From: Priapulus caudatus
Lineage: Eukaryota > Priapulida > Priapulimorpha > Priapulimorphida > Priapulidae
NCBI RefSeq assembly: GCF_000485595.1
Contig: NW_014577135.1
Coordinates: 22,463-59,336 of the forward strand
Reading direction: 5' to 3'
Length of the DNA: 36,874 nucleotides
The notes below the pieces were generated by a model. The model did no database searches. It saw only the letters and a program-made list of their open reading frames with translations, and had not been told where the DNA came from. Position numbers and translations under genes: made by a program. Shown here piece by piece: positions 20,990 through 33,337 of this stretch (positions are counted from its first letter, which is position 1; each line of letters begins with the position of its first letter).

Positions 20990-21480
20990 ATTTCTGTGAT
21001 GACCCCAGAACACCATCCTAAAAGTCCTAAGAAATCCTCCCACGCAAATTTGCATAATTTGCATAAATCCAAAATGGCCGCCAATTTCCATCATTTTGCA
21101 ATATCTCTGCTATCCAAAGACATATTTCAGTGATTTAAAGTTTTATTTTAATTATTATTGGCATGGGCAATGCGTTTAGCTATATTAGAATGCAAATGGG
21201 TCACTCCCTGACATGCAAAAATGCAATATGGCCGCCATAATTAGCATAAATCCAAAATGGCCGCCAATTTTCATTATTTTGCAATATTTCTGCTATCCAA
21301 GGATATACCGGTATTTGAGTAAATGAAAGTACTATTATGATGATTGTTGGCATGGAGAATGCATTTACCTATATTAGAATAAAAATGGATCACTTCCTAT
21401 CATGCGAAAATGCAATATGGCTGCCCTAATTTGCATAAATCCAATATGGCCGCTATAATTATATGTATAAATGTTCATCT
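20990..21480. repeat. Tandem repeat of about 185 bp built on 'aaatccaaaatggccgcc'
   Basis: GCATAAATCC followed by AAAATGGCCGCCAATTT begins at 21061 and 21244, with a third, partial, diverged unit at 21433, giving periods of 183 and 189 bases. Each full unit also carries TTTTGCAATAT.TCTGCTATCC, ATTGTTGGCATGG and CTATATTAGAAT. Not coding. A related cluster lies at the other end of the window (36440-36810). Confidence 0.85.
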
Positions 21481-21670
21481 TGCATGAGGATTTCTTATTC
21501 GGATTGCCAAATGGTTAATTTTTTAGACTACAATAACAAATACTATGTACATCTTTATCTCATTATTATTGATTGCCATATATTACGAAATTAGAATTGT
21601 TCATTGGCATCTTTGTATCAGAAGACTTTAAACTGCAAATTTCTTCAAACATACTCGGCATGCAAGGACA

Positions 21671-24107
21671 TTATATAACAGTACATTGTTTAGTCTTCAA
21701 TATAGTGGTGTCAGGTATTTGCGCGTTAGAGCAGCTTGTGCCACGACACTCCGTACAGGCTGCTGTACAAGGCATGCCATATTTCTTGCAGCTGCATCTT
21801 CTTGAAGAGCAGTCCTTCTTACAACCACAATACACAATATCTAGAAGCTCTGATGGTGCTGCAGGTAGATAAGTCAGTATTGGCAGGTAATTATTGTCCA
21901 CAACTCGCCATCCCCCATCATCAGGTTTCATTTAAACTTCTCCTTTCTATTCCATTACCTGATAATACACACGACAGCTGTGAGCCTGTGATACCTTGCC
22001 GCTGCTGATGATGGATGTAGCGTCTGTGGCTCTACATGAGCATTGCACTTCACGACATTGTCATAAAAACGCTTGTATCTCAGGTCATCTAATTTTTCAT
22101 GTCTGTCACCACTATAGAGTGCAACTAGGGCCTTCTCTCTGGACTCGCTGATTTTGGTAATCGCCTGTCCAGATTTCATAAATACCTCGGCCTGCTGCTA
22201 AAACGTTGCATCATTCGTAAGTTTACTTATAGCTAGTTCTTTCCTTAAGCCGAATGGACGAGATGTGGTATCACAGCCGACTATGGCATGGGCGAACAGG
22301 ATATTGTCAATCACTAATGGGCCAAGTACCTCTTTTGCTTTTTTGATGCACCATATCTTGTTTTTTGTGAGGACTGTTTGGATTCAGGTGCAAAGAACAG
22401 CTCATGGGAATCCATTTCAGCATGATGGAGTAGTAGTACCAGCAAATCTGTGTCATCTCCAGCCAAAACAGTGTCACGAGATCTTGCGGATGATATGGAA
22501 GTCTTCACTATGAGGACGTCCGCATGAGTCATTCGCATGATGTGTGGTACAACTAGACTTCTGAATTTCAGAACTTCGATGGTTCAGGAAGCGTTGCTTG
22601 TTTGTGGCGTTGCTCAGGAATTCCTCCTTCTTCGTCTGGATGACCATACTACCCGTAAAATTGACTGTAACACTTGCGACGCCACCTGTTCTTCTGATGT
22701 GTGTTCCATCTTTTCTTGTTGGCCTGTCACTGTAGCCGTCAAATACAACATCAGCAAGTCCATACGTATGCACAACGTATGTAACATACATTTTACACAC
22801 GTCATCATATGTGGACTCTCTTGGCCATGGAAGTCGATGGAGGAGAGCACCACCATCTAGGACGTAGTGCATAGCTCCACTGGGCTCTCGTTGCACTTCT
22901 TCTACGATGTTCCACAGAGCATCGGCGAGGGCTGGCTTTCTGGCCGTCATTGGAAGACCGAAGAATCAAACAAGGCAGGAGGGTGACCGCACAGCTCATA
23001 TTTGAATAGTGATGGCAAATTTCCTGAGTGCTCACCAACAAAGACCAGTCTCTGGAATATCAGCTGCGGGTCTACTTTCACAGCTTGTTCTTTGATCTTC
23101 ATTGTAGATTTGGAAGCGATGGTAACTGCTTAGTCAGCTTTTCGGAACGTGAACTCTTCCACTAATTTGTCGACCATAGAGGCAAGAATATTCTCACCAA
23201 TCCGTCTGGATTTCTCAACATTGACGCCATCTTGTGCTGACATGCCATTGACAATGTTGAAAAGTGACATAGTCTCAACAAATGGGTCTCTCTCTCGAAG
23301 AAAGCTGGTTATATCGAGTGTCATTAACATCTCTGGTTTGACGAGCCTTTGAACAGTCCTTGTGCTGCTCGTTTGTTTTATAGGAAACCCCATTCAGCTG
23401 CTGCATGGCTTCATTGATGTTTGCACATGCTGGTCATTGAGAGAACCCATATCAAGCGTTGTGTTTCTGTCATCCCCTTTCTTCTCGTCAGTCCCCCATT
23501 TGTCTTCAAACTTCTCATTAGAACCTGCTCGATGATGAGATCTGTTGATAATCCTGCCCAATACCTCCCACTTCGCCTCACTACGTGGTACTCCTCTTCA
23601 AACTTTTTGTAGACGTCTGGATGTGTTTGTGGCAAGTCACGCATCATTTGCAAGTATAAGTATGCAGATTTTGCATACATATTGTGGCCCAAGGCAGCGA
23701 AAATTTGTAAAATTTCTCGTATGGACTGAAGATGCAATTTCCAGTTGCCATTCCGCTCAGCTTTTAGGAATCTACGCAGTATGTCTATTATCTCCATATA
23801 TTGTAGCCCCAGCAGTGATGTTCTCGTTGTCCTCTTCTGGTTTATCTCACTCATTTTTCTCTGGATTCTCCTTAAAACATCAGCAGAACACATATTCTTC
23901 TATTGACATCGTGGCAGACATTGCCCTGTCATACAATGTTCTTACCTCTGTCAAATCTGTCTCTTCAGTATCTTTTTGTATAGCGTTGGTGGGACCATCA
24001 AAACCCTCTGTCTCTCCTTCGGGGGTCTGTGCTGCCACTGTCTCCTTGGTCGGTAGGGGCACATTGTAAGCATCAGCAATAAGAATGGTGTTTAGTGCAG
24101 CGTCTAC
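21671..24107 (-). pseudogene. PIN/FEN1-like nuclease + CXC-domain protein, decayed, C-terminal part
   Basis: This is the larger, 3' part of a decayed gene interrupted by element A. In order along the minus strand: VDAALNTILIADAYNVPLP (24107 on); an alpha-helical region with YMEIIDILRRFLKAERNGNW, GLSTDLIIEQVLMRSLKTNG and GLTRRKGMTETQRLIWVLSM (23890-23411); a VNVEKSRRIGENILASMVDK region (about 23200); MKIKEQAVKVDPQLIFQRLV (about 23100-23040); then VLDGGALLHRLPWP, VVFDGYSDRP (about 22740), HADVLIV, GDDTDLLVLL (about 22450) and GCDTTSR (about 22270). Near the end is a cysteine domain CGCKKDCSSRRCSCKKYG, then C.AAC.EC...C (about 21740-21840). The FDG / D-rich / DDTD / GCD series resembles the acidic residues of FEN1/XPG and PIN-like nucleases (inference); the cysteine pattern resembles the CXC domain of tesmin/TSO1. 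The frame is broken by frameshifts (near 23890, 23400, 22955, 22520 and 21950) and in-frame stops near 23130 and 22200. I recall many near-identical uncharacterised proteins in marine invertebrates; function unknown. Confidence 0.8.
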
Positions 24108-24319
24108 TGTTACGTGCTGCACAGCCACGAAGGCATAGCCAAAACCAGAACCAGTGGAGAACGTTTACACAAGCATTTAATCAGCTACACAAACGTGTGC
24201 TCCGTGCCCTGTCCACGGCCCAACTGCCTCGCGTATACACGTGTACGTTACACCCATCTATTTCCACGTGTGTCGCCACCTAGTGGCTGACTAGGCTATT
24301 CCAGACATGTATTACAACA
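24108..24319 (-). repeat. Element A 3' LTR
   Basis: The downstream LTR in the minus-strand sense. A purine tract, AAAAGGGGAAAGA on the minus strand (24327-24339), lies just inside it and is a plausible polypurine tract for plus-strand priming. Confidence 0.88.
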
Positions 24320-24637
24320 CTTAACATCTTTCCCCTTTTGGAAAAACTCGATCTAGCTCAACACTAATCAACACTACTTCTTAAGTCATCAAAATAACAC
24401 AACCCAAATTATTAAAATACCAGAACACAAAACTAACTATTTTCACAGTCCTCATTGGTAGTATGACTTAACGTTATCGCTTTACAAGAATTTAACTTAT
24501 ATCACATATCATCAATACATCACAAATTATACCTTCTTGTGCCACCGATACGTGTTACATAAATGAACGATCATAGCTGAATAAAATAAAACCGCTTAAC
24601 ATAAGACGTGACACTCTATCATCCGATACTACTGATG

Positions 24638-26100
24638 TTACTGCCTAAACCTCACAGGCATTTTAACAGTTCTGCCGAATCTGGTTGTCTTTACATCGGC
24701 GACTGTTGCCATCTTTGTTTTGCCAACCGCCGATGCTGATGGTGGCTGAGGTACGTCAAAAAGGGGTGCGATTGGCACTTGCGCAGGAAACGCTGGCGAC
24801 GTCGCTTGTCGCAGCTCTTGTCGTGGCTCATGTGGCTGGCTGTCGCTCTCTGTGGCAATGCGGAATTTGGCTCAGCTTGGTTAAGGCGGCAGCGAGTGTG
24901 CTGACATGTCACACTTCCTGAGGTGGCGTCTGTTCCTTCGGAAGACTTTTCCTTGTTCCGTAGGCATCTCAAATGAGCGACCTGTCAGCTGCTTTGACAC
25001 TCTTGCCTCCTGCCACTCTCTCTTCCCGGGAACCAGCGGCTGCATCCTCACAGTGTTACCAACTGCGAGCCGGCTAAGTTCCCTGCAGTTACGCCTGCTC
25101 TCTCTAAGCATCCGCTTTCTCTCTTTAGACTGTGCCTTCCTTATCAAGTCAGCATACCCAGGCTTCAACTTTGCTTCACTGATGGGCATAACAGTCTTTG
25201 TGCGTCTTCCCAGCAGCCTTTGAGCTGGGCTGGTTGACATCCCCTCTGTTGGTGTGTTTCTAGCATTTAGAAGACCTAAGAACGGGTCTTCCCCAGAGGC
25301 CTTGCCCTTCCTCATGAGCCTCTTCGCAATCTTTACAGCAGCCTCGGCTGCCCCGTTGGCCTGACTGTTGCCAGGGCTGATTAACTCATGGTGAAACTTC
25401 CAGCCACGTGCGAATGACCGGAACCTCGCTGATGTGAATTGATCAGCATTATCCGTGACGACTGTGTCAGGGATACCATATCTCGAGAAGTGCCCCTTAG
25501 GCTTCATAATCACGGCTTCAGCAGTTGTCTCACGCAGCCGGTCAACCTTAAAAAAGTTGCTATGATAGTCCACTGTGACAAGGTAATCACAGCCTGCCCA
25601 CGACAACAAGTCCGATGCCACCTTTTGCCAAGGTCTCTGAGGTACCTCCGTGATGACTGGTGACTCTGCACGTTGTTTCACTGAATATGTCGCGCATGTA
25701 CCGCATGCTTCCACATATTGTCGGATCTCTGCCGACATACCCGGCCAGAAGATCAGGTCTCTGGCTCTCCGTAGACACGAGTTTATTCCTAGATGCCCTT
25801 GATGCACATTCTCCTTCACTTCTTTCCTTAGACTGACTGGGACGACGATTCGTCCACCTCGCAAGATAATTCCACCCTGAACGGCAAGCTCGTCGCTGTA
25901 GCTAAAGTACGAACGTAGACTCTCTGTCAAGTCCCTTACCTCGCTAGGCCATCCTTTCATGATGACCTGCCCCAGGGCCACAAGGGTGTCATCTGACAAC
26001 GTAGCACCGCTGATCTGAAGTAACCTTTCATCCTTCAGTGGATGGCACGTGATGTTGTGCACATTCACAACCTCCTTCTGGGTTTGTTGTGAAGTGGGCG
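24638..26100 (-). pseudogene. Element A integrase and Pol C-terminus
   Basis: A 395-codon open frame (26068-24881) carries the integrase. The zinc-binding module is H-QGH...C with ACGTCATY (HHCC). The catalytic core has DYLVTVDYHSNFF (first Asp), TVVTDNADQFTS (second Asp; DNA where the family usually has DNG) and NSQANGAAEAAVK (Glu). A basic C-terminal region follows, including SPAQRLLGRRTKT. The D-D-E residues are present. Downstream the frame is lost, but a C-terminal Pol tail reading TRFGRTVKMPVRFRQ then stop can be found at about 24690-24638 in another frame. The reading frame upstream enters from element A's RNase H side and is cut by element B at 26100/26101. Confidence 0.85.
26097..26100. 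repeat. Target-site duplication of element B (left copy)
   Basis: GGCG directly before the left LTR; the same four bases follow the right LTR at 33586-33589. With one copy removed the host element's frame continues across the junction, which supports the boundaries. Confidence 0.8.
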
Positions 26101-26326
26101 TGTAACCCGGGTGGAGTAGTAGAGTCTGAAAGGATGGAGTATGCTTAATAAAATAATTCAGACGACGAAGTCCCGAACGAACGAGTTTTAATTACTCAAC
26201 ATGGCGGAATGCGATAATGCTAATCCCAGAATCCCCCACGCGCGCGAGACTATTGTCAACGTCAGGGTAAGAGGCTATTCCAAAAATTATAGTACCTGTT
26301 TTAACCCTACTCTTTCTCTGTCAGCA
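26101..26326 (-). repeat. Element B 3' LTR
   Basis: The downstream LTR in the minus-strand sense; its minus-strand start is TGCTGACAG. The purine-rich GAAAGGCTGGGGACG at 26329-26343 lies just inside and may be the polypurine tract. Confidence 0.88.
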
Positions 26327-26343
26327 CACGTCCCCAGCCTTTC

Positions 26344-27780
26344 AAAATGTCGTCCGCAGACATTCGGACACCGCCGAAACCCCATCAAAACAAATCTCAA
26401 CAAACGAAGCTGCACGAAGCTTAGAAAGGGCTAAGGTGGAAAACCTAGCGGTCTAAGGAGATTACTGCCTTCCTTAGACCAAACAGTAGAACATGACTGC
26501 TCAAGTGGCATCCTTTAAACATGTATTGTCCAAATAGACAACACTGCTATACCTCCAACACTGCTTCCACAAGGAATGTGCAGCTAAAAGTAGGCATGAC
26601 ACTCCAAAGCCCGATACGCAAAAAAAAACAACAGAAAGGCTCCTTCCAAATTAGATCCCACACCCCCCGCAACACCTCAACCCTGGAAACTAAGGACTGA
26701 GCGAGTCCTTTAATCAGCAACCCAAAAGAACAAATTCATGAAGAACAACCTTTGTCAAAAAGAACACCTAAAAAGAGCCGAGAGAAGTGCGCACTGTCTA
26801 GGCATGGCAAGTTATAAACATTGCAGAAAATAACCATGCTCTCTCCTGTCAGCATCTCCCAGCAATAACCGCGGTGCAAGCCGTTCTTGGCAACAGTCGC
26901 ATGACAAATCTCCTAAGAGGGCTGTTGGTCCCAACGGTGGATGTCCAGCGTGGTGAATGTGACCATGACCCACCCCCCCAGTCAGCCCGGTGTGTTCGCA
27001 ATTTAGGCCAAATACGATTGGAGGGTAGGCATCCATCATTTGGACGGCCTCCCCCGCCCCCCACCTTTGCATCGACTCAGGCCTGTGGCGGATGTTGAGG
27101 AAGGGTTCCCTAGCCCGCTCGATGTCAATCAGCCGGGGTGGTCTCCTTGTCCTTCTGCGCTCTCACGAGACGCGACCTCTCCAAGTATCCCGAATCCTAA
27201 TTCCTCCGATCCGTCGATTCTGCCCGGCGCCTCCTCGCGGTCCGCTGTCAATGCCGAGACTGGCTGTGACACCTCAGGAAGTGACGCCCTAGAGGCCTCT
27301 TCTGCCTGTTCCGGACTGTTCCGGTCTCCGGCGGCGCTAGTCTATGGACAACGTGTCCGTTAACTTGGCCGACTGCCTCGTCGGAGCTGATCTCTGTCCT
27401 CGGCCTGACTTCTGTCCTGGGTGTGACTGGAACGGACAAATCTCGTGTGGCTCATCAACTGGATGAAGTCAACTGTCCAACACACCGTTGCTGGCTGACG
27501 GACTCGGCCTTTGTGCCAGAAGCGAGATTTATCCATCTAGCTCCCCCTGGTGCGATGCGAGCGTTATACATGTCGTGGTTTGACCCTTCCAGTCTTTCGC
27601 ACCGGGTGTAAGCGTTCGCATACTGTGAACTCAGTCACACTCGGAAGGCAGACATGTTCCTATGAAGAACAGAAGCAGGCGCAATGCGCGCAACGACCCA
27701 CTCTCGAGGCTGGACGCTTCGCTGAAACTGGGGCATCCTCCGAGGATCCTGCGAGTCTGCGTTACTGGACAATACATCTT
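26344..27780 (-). other. Element B 3' region: possible Pol tail and untranslated sequence
   Basis: About 1.4 kb between the integrase remnant and the 3' LTR. Only short broken frames occur. An arginine/proline-rich minus-strand stretch near 27050-27200 may be the Pol C-terminal tail. I see no envelope-like membrane protein. Confidence 0.4.
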
Positions 27781-28860
27781 TCCTCTCCCGCATTGAGAGA
27801 ATCTTAGGTTTTTCACTAGGCCCTCCCCGCCGCTCGGGCCCGCTGGCAAATTACGGTACGAGAGACCCTCGGTCTCCAGTCTTCTAATGCGAATGCCTAG
27901 AAATCGCCTTGTCATATTGCCTTGTTGGACATGTGTGCGGGCGGCCTGGTGAAGCCTTTCTTCCGTGCCATCTCGATATGCCTGCCTGCATTCCTTATCC
28001 AAACCACTGTTTCTGCGGGTCCCTCGGCCACCGGGCAGTCCAAGCCAAATAAACAAATCAAGGTAATCTCGCGGCGTGAGAGCGGATGAGGTACAGTAGA
28101 CCCGAAGAAGACGGTGAGAATTCCGTCGCCCTCATGCCAGTGCAATTGTATGCAAGAACCAGACGGTTAACTGAGCTTCCAGTGCTGACTTTAGCTGTTC
28201 CCGATCTAAAGTTCGGAGCATTCTAACAAGGTTGGCGATTGCATTCTCATCGCACTAAGCCGTTCCCGCTATCCAGGGGTGATCAGGGTGGTCGTCCTAG
28301 GAGTGCAGCCACTCCCACACTTCTGGTGTTCATGAGGCCTGGCGAACAATGTGCTATTGTCGAAACGTCTACCTGACCCTTGTCGGTGGTGAATCGCTGG
28401 GTCAGGGAAACACTCGAACCTGAGAAGTGCAAGTCATTGAATAGTGTACGGTTCAGCGGCTGCAGTCTTCCCAGCCTTGCTTGCCCAGACGTGGGGATCT
28501 AGCTTGGGCAAGCGAACGAGTAAAGGTGCTCAGATCAACTACCATAGAGTATTCATACGTGCCTCCTTGGATTATCTCTAGGTGAAAGAAAATATCTATC
28601 TGACTAAGTTCCATCGCAAGACAGTGACGCAGCTGGAGTTGCGTTTTACATCAGTTTCACGCCTGCGTTTTATGTGTGGTGGGTTTGTCCTTTCAAAACA
28701 TTTACAGACTGGCTTGGTCACATAGTGTGTACGATCAACCGTGCCATCCCAGGCAGTGAAACCGATCTCGAACCACAACGCTGATAACTCTCTCCGTACC
28801 AGGGGTGTCCGCCATGACTTCTCTATGTAGCAATAATCGTGGGCAGGACGGCTACACGCT
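27780..28860 (-). pseudogene. Element B integrase, heavily frameshifted
   Basis: Pieces in different minus-strand frames line up in integrase order. A zinc-binding module reads SHGGHPW near 28825 with FHWPGMA-like and CKCFERTNPPHIKRRRETD pieces near 28670-28760 (partial HHCC). A core piece YEYSMVVDLSTFTRSFAQA lies near 28550-28500. Then come NMLRTLDREQ-like sequence near 28230 and LVLAYNCT-like sequence near 28160. A C-terminal piece with KTGDRGS lies near 27880. At least five frame changes and several stops separate them. Each piece alone is weak; the colinear order is the evidence. Confidence 0.55.
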
Positions 28861-29556
28861 TCCGGACTAGTGACCCGGGGGAATACATAACTGGGTGATG
28901 CCTGGATCCATCTGCCGAAGAGTGAGACCTGCGATGCAAGAATGTCATCCAGTCCTCATTCCGATTTCTAGTCGGCGCTCCAATCACGCCCCAATATATC
29001 AGGACGCCCGTGGCGCCTCCTGTCGGTCATTGTTTCACTGGTAGGTTTGGTCCTCCTATTGCAACCATTCTTGACTTCTTGCAGGTTTGGATTCCACATC
29101 CTAAGTCCCGTCACGTTTGCTGGTCATCTTATTGTCGCAAGATCTGGAGTTGGCGTCACCTATAGCCCCATGCCTGCGGTTTTCTATGCGTTCACGGTGA
29201 CCTGGAATTGACAACTTACTCCGACCAGTGTCAGCGATTACCCGGTCCACCATCATCGGCTCTCACATTGTTCTTTGATCTTGCGTTCCTGGTGCAGCGG
29301 ATCTTGGATGTTAGTCCTCCACATTCAATGGCACCCTCGGATCAGGGCATCCGGCATTCTGTGGTTCTCCTCGATCCTGGCTGTAAAAACAGTTTAGAGA
29401 TTAAAGTCAGCCATTCGGCCCACCCATCTCTGTCGTGTAGCGTCTAGTTTGGCAGGAGGTCAACACATAGGTCAGGGGGTTTATTGTCCGTGTACACGTT
29501 CAGTGTGACGCAATAGGTACAAAATAGTCCGTAAACATCTGCGCAAACGGCCCATT

Positions 29557-30130
29557 TTAAGTGCCAGAGAATTCCAGTTTACCAGAATGTAAGTGGTAAT
29601 TTTTCTCCGCTGGTGTCAAGGTACGTGAACCAAAAGCAATGACCGCCAGTTTGTTATCTCGTTTCTGATACAGAATGGCTGCCAAACCTTCCTGAGATGC
29701 ATCAGTATGAAGGACAAAGGAACTCTCAAAATCCGGGAATGCCAAAACCTGGGGACTAGTCAATACATCAATTAACTCCTCAAGTATAGATTGATGGAGG
29801 TCAGTCCAAGTCACCGACTGTCGTGAAGACACTTGTCCCGTCCCAGTCTTCCCTCTCTTCGTCTTTCCCTTCTTCTTCGTCTGGCGGGACTCTTCCTCCT
29901 TGGTCAGCAGGTCATAGAATCGGTTTTGCCTTCAGACTGAAACTTACTAATATACTGCGGAAGTAACCCAAAAGTCCCACCAGGTGGCGTACTTCTCCAA
30001 CTGTTGTGGGTCTCAGGCGTTTTAACGCCACTACTGCCTCCAGATCTGCGGGGTCCATTCTCGTGCCATTTCTCTCCGACCAATTGCCCAGAAACGACAT
30101 TCTTTTCTAAACACTACACACTTCCGGCAC
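29557..30130 (-). pseudogene. Element B RNase H region
   Basis: Minus-strand frames 30100-29912 (RPTTVGEVRHLVGLLGYFR) and 29832-29557 (SSFVLHTDASQEGLAAILYQ, VIAFGSRTLTPAEKNYHLHS, GKLEF) give the connection and the N-terminal half of RNase H, with the first catalytic Asp in TDAS and the Glu in GKLE. The frame is lost between the two and again after 29557, so the C-terminal half is not readable. Confidence 0.8.
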
Positions 30131-30745
30131 TTCAACTTTATCCCTTTCCCTCGAAGGCGGTGTAAGACTTGACGTACGTCGTCGAGATGGCGGTCAAAAT
30201 CCGGAGAGTATACTAACACGTCATCCAGGTATGGAATACAACACTTGTCTCGGAGATCCCATAGGGTTTCTTCCATGAAGGTTTGGAATGTTCCGGGACA
30301 CTGACTCAAACCGAACGGAATCCGGATCCCATTCGAACAACGACCACGGGGTAATGAATGCTGTCAAATGCCGACACTCTGGCTTCACAAACCCTTGATG
30401 ATACGCCGAGCCCTGATCGAGAGTTGTGTACCATTGGCTACCCATTAGGCGGTTCAGAGTGTCCTGTATTCGGGGAATAGGTCTCTGGCTGCTAAGGGTC
30501 TTCCTATTCAAAGCACGGTAGTCAATGCACAATCTCAGCGAATTGTCAGACTTCTTCCGGACGGCGACCATAGGAGATGAGTAGTTGGAGTCCGACTTCT
30601 TGATCCACCCTTTATTCAACAAATCAAGGACATAATCCTTGACTTCAGTGTACAGTGGTGGAGGCAAGGACCGGTATGGTTGTTGAACTGGTACGTCGTC
30701 CAACAGCTTCAAATCTAACTGTAGATCAGGAACACAACCGCACAA
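30031..30745 (-). pseudogene. Element B reverse transcriptase
   Basis: Two overlapping minus-strand frames. 30745-30221 holds the RT N-terminus (PYRSLPPPLYTEVKDYVLDL, WIKKSDSNYSSPMVAVRKK, LRLCIDYRALNRKT, YTTLDQGSAYHQ). After a frameshift near 30340, 30309-30031 holds SQCPGTFQTFMEETL, CIPYLDDVLVYSPDF (YLDD active site at about 30220) and HRLRGKGIKLKCRKC. Catalytic Asp residues are present, but the single continuous frame is lost. Confidence 0.9.
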
Positions 30746-31759
30746 TCACTATCGTCCGAGGAAAGGCATGGCACTGCCTCGACGTAACATTTGTCTTACT
30801 TGCCTCACCTTGATCGCGTGTCAACAGCTCTTCGTCAAGATCCAACATCGGGATCCCACTGACCATCTCCAGTCTTATCCTCCTGGCTTGACTCCACGTC
30901 CTGGTCGGGCGATAGCCGTTCCAATCACCAGTCCCCCTTGACGTCTCACGGGCCGCTGTCCCAGGGTCAGTCTCATAAGTCTCAGGCGGCCGCAGGGTCA
31001 CAACAGAGTTCACTGAATTGAGATTGCCTAAACAAGAGCCCTTACGAATAAACAAAGGAGAGTTAGACTTGTTCTTGACCGGGACATTGAACGAGCAGAC
31101 CGAACCACGAGTCAGTTTTACAAGGGACTCCGGAATCTCAACATCTTCTCTACTTCCAAGTTCACCAGGCGCAAAAATGGCAACTTCCCCACCAAAGGCA
31201 CCTCCCGACTTACAAAACATTTTAAGACTGCACAAGTCCCTGGTTTTACCATTAAGTTTTGTCTACCCGAACGCACAACGCCAACCTCTCCATCCTCTTC
31301 CTTTCTCAACAGCTGTACCAATGGCTCGACAATGTGTGGCTTTTCCTGGAAAATAGACTTCAAATCACCTGTATGGTTATCACGGACAAGATAAGGGATG
31401 ACATTAAACCCTACCACTGGGTGCTCCAAAGGTGCAGCAGTCACCACAAATGGTACTGAATATGGTTTACCCTCCTCCACAGTCAGGTCTAATTCCACCC
31501 ATCCAACAATACCTATTTGGTCCCACTGGCTGAATTTATGAGCAACCCTGATCGAAAAATTCTTTGATCTTTCGGATCTGCTTTCCAGGAAAATGCTTCT
31601 CAACCAGCCCTTCTCAATCAAGCTGACTTGAGCCCCGGTGTCCCACAAGGCTCCGTGTTGGACCCCATCCAAATTCACCGACACCATACATCTTTCACCC
31701 ACCAACCGAACCAGTTTTTGTTTTCCCCGAGGAGACAGACCATGAACCGACCCCCGCAA
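30726..31759 (-). pseudogene. Element B aspartic protease and linker
   Basis: The 213-codon frame 31759-31118 contains GALWDTGAQVSLIEKGW, the aspartic-protease active-site loop (DTGA), and later PVVGFNVI, a likely flap-distal strand. A second frame, 31235-30726, continues as a linker toward RT with no motif I know. The two overlap out of frame by about 117 bases, so one indel separates them. Confidence 0.8.
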
Positions 31760-32002
31760 TTCTGCCGATGTAAGTTTACATTGTGCCCCCTGGTGTTTAG
31801 CTACTGTCCTTTATAGTACACACAACACTTTGTGTTCCTGCCAATGTCTCCTTTGACACTTCCCTCGAACAATAAACACCGGCATGACAACCCCGAACAT
31901 TGTTTCACACGGCCAGCAATTACAGTCCGGCAGGTAACACAAACAGTTCAAGTGGGGTTTTATTGTCCTGGGTCACCCTACCCCCCTCGTGAGTGACCGT
32001 CT

Positions 32003-33314
32003 CTAGTTTTCCGACACTGGTGTTGCTGGACAGTCCCACATTCGGTGACCCTCCTTCCCACACTTGAAGCAATGAACGCATCGCTTGGTCTCGTTGGTCG
32101 CCTTGCAGTGTGGACACTGCCTCGAGGTTCTCTTCGTCATGCGGTTAGACCAGTTAGATGGTCGCTGATTTGGTCGCTCTGCCCCTTCCTTGGCCGAAGT
32201 AACAGCATTGGCGAGCCCCAGTTGCTGCTTCATCTCACGAACCTCGACGCGGAGGGAGTTAACTGCGGCACACAACTCCATCTGCTGAGGCGAATCGGTC
32301 AGTTCGGGTAATTGCACGGATTTGCAATTGACCCTGGCGGTGGGGCCCCGCTTGGCTAGTGTTTCGGCCTGTTGGCGGATCATTGCCGTGAAACCCTCAA
32401 TTAGAGTCTCGTCAGTGGCATAACCGTCGATCTTGTTCTGCAGCTCCAGGCGGATGGTATCATCCTGGAGCCCTGTACACAACGAGCGTTTAAACTGTTT
32501 GTGAACAAGTTTCTCGCAATACTGGGCCTCACCATCATCAGAGGATGCGAATAAGATCTTCTGGCGGATAGCCAAGGCTCTAAATAAAAAATCCTGGCCC
32601 GACTCGCGTTGACCTTGACCCAACGCACAGAGGTCCTGGTACAGTTCCGTAGGTGTGCGTTCTTGGAAGAAAGATCGAATTATACGTGTCAAGTTCGCTA
32701 ACGTCAAGGCACCACAGGCCTCGACATACCCACGCAGCCGACAAGTCGGCTTAATGGCACGCACAATTCCTTCCACCAACTCAAGCGCCGGAGAGCAGCC
32801 CACTCCGAACCTCCGCATGCCCCTTCTGCCTACCGGCGTCCACCTGGCGAACGAAACTCAGGTAGCTGAGTCCTTCCTCATCACCTATCGTCCCTGAAAG
32901 TTTGAAGTCCTTCCTGTACCCAACCAACTTCACGCTTGCGCTAGCCGCGGTACTAGTGGTAGCAGTAGTGCTAGCCTCATGCTTCGAAGACCGATCTCCG
33001 GAGTCTACAGTTGCAGCCTCGGCCAGCACCGATTTGTCCTCAGCCGACTCAACCTTGGTCTCGACCTTGGCATTGGGTTTTGTCGGCGTCCGTTCTACAA
33101 AGAACTGAACTACGTCCGTCAACCACTCGACACCTCCGTCGGGGTCGACCTCGCCCGCCCGAATCCTCTTCTCCATCCGTTCTATCAAGTTGGCTCGGCT
33201 CAGATCCACTACATCCAAACCATCAAGCGCTGCGGTAGCGACAGCCTTTAACGTCTCCTCGTCGCACATGTACATCTCCGACCGGATCTCGAGAAGTAGT
33301 TCTGGCGTCGACAT
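32003..33314 (-). pseudogene. Element B Gag, one frameshift
   Basis: Begins at ATG 33314 (MSTPELLLEIRSEMYMCDEE), 24 bases past the primer site. An acidic, Ala/Thr/Ser-rich middle follows, then LVGYRKDFKLSGTIGDE. The frame shifts near 32815 and continues as 32818-32003 with RRFGVGCSPALELVEGIVRA, QGQRESGQDFLFRALAIRQK and two cysteine clusters, CPHCKATNETKRCVHC then CFKCGKEGHRMWDC. The second is a canonical CCHC zinc knuckle (C-X2-C-X4-H-X4-C) for RNA binding. Confidence 0.85.
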
Positions 33315-33337
33315 CTTGACACGTTTTGTAAAGCTTT

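Noticed and set aside
26812-27370. Proline/arginine-rich frames as a separate gene inside element B
   Set aside because: Short, broken and inside the retrotransposon 3' region; more likely a Pol tail and untranslated sequence.
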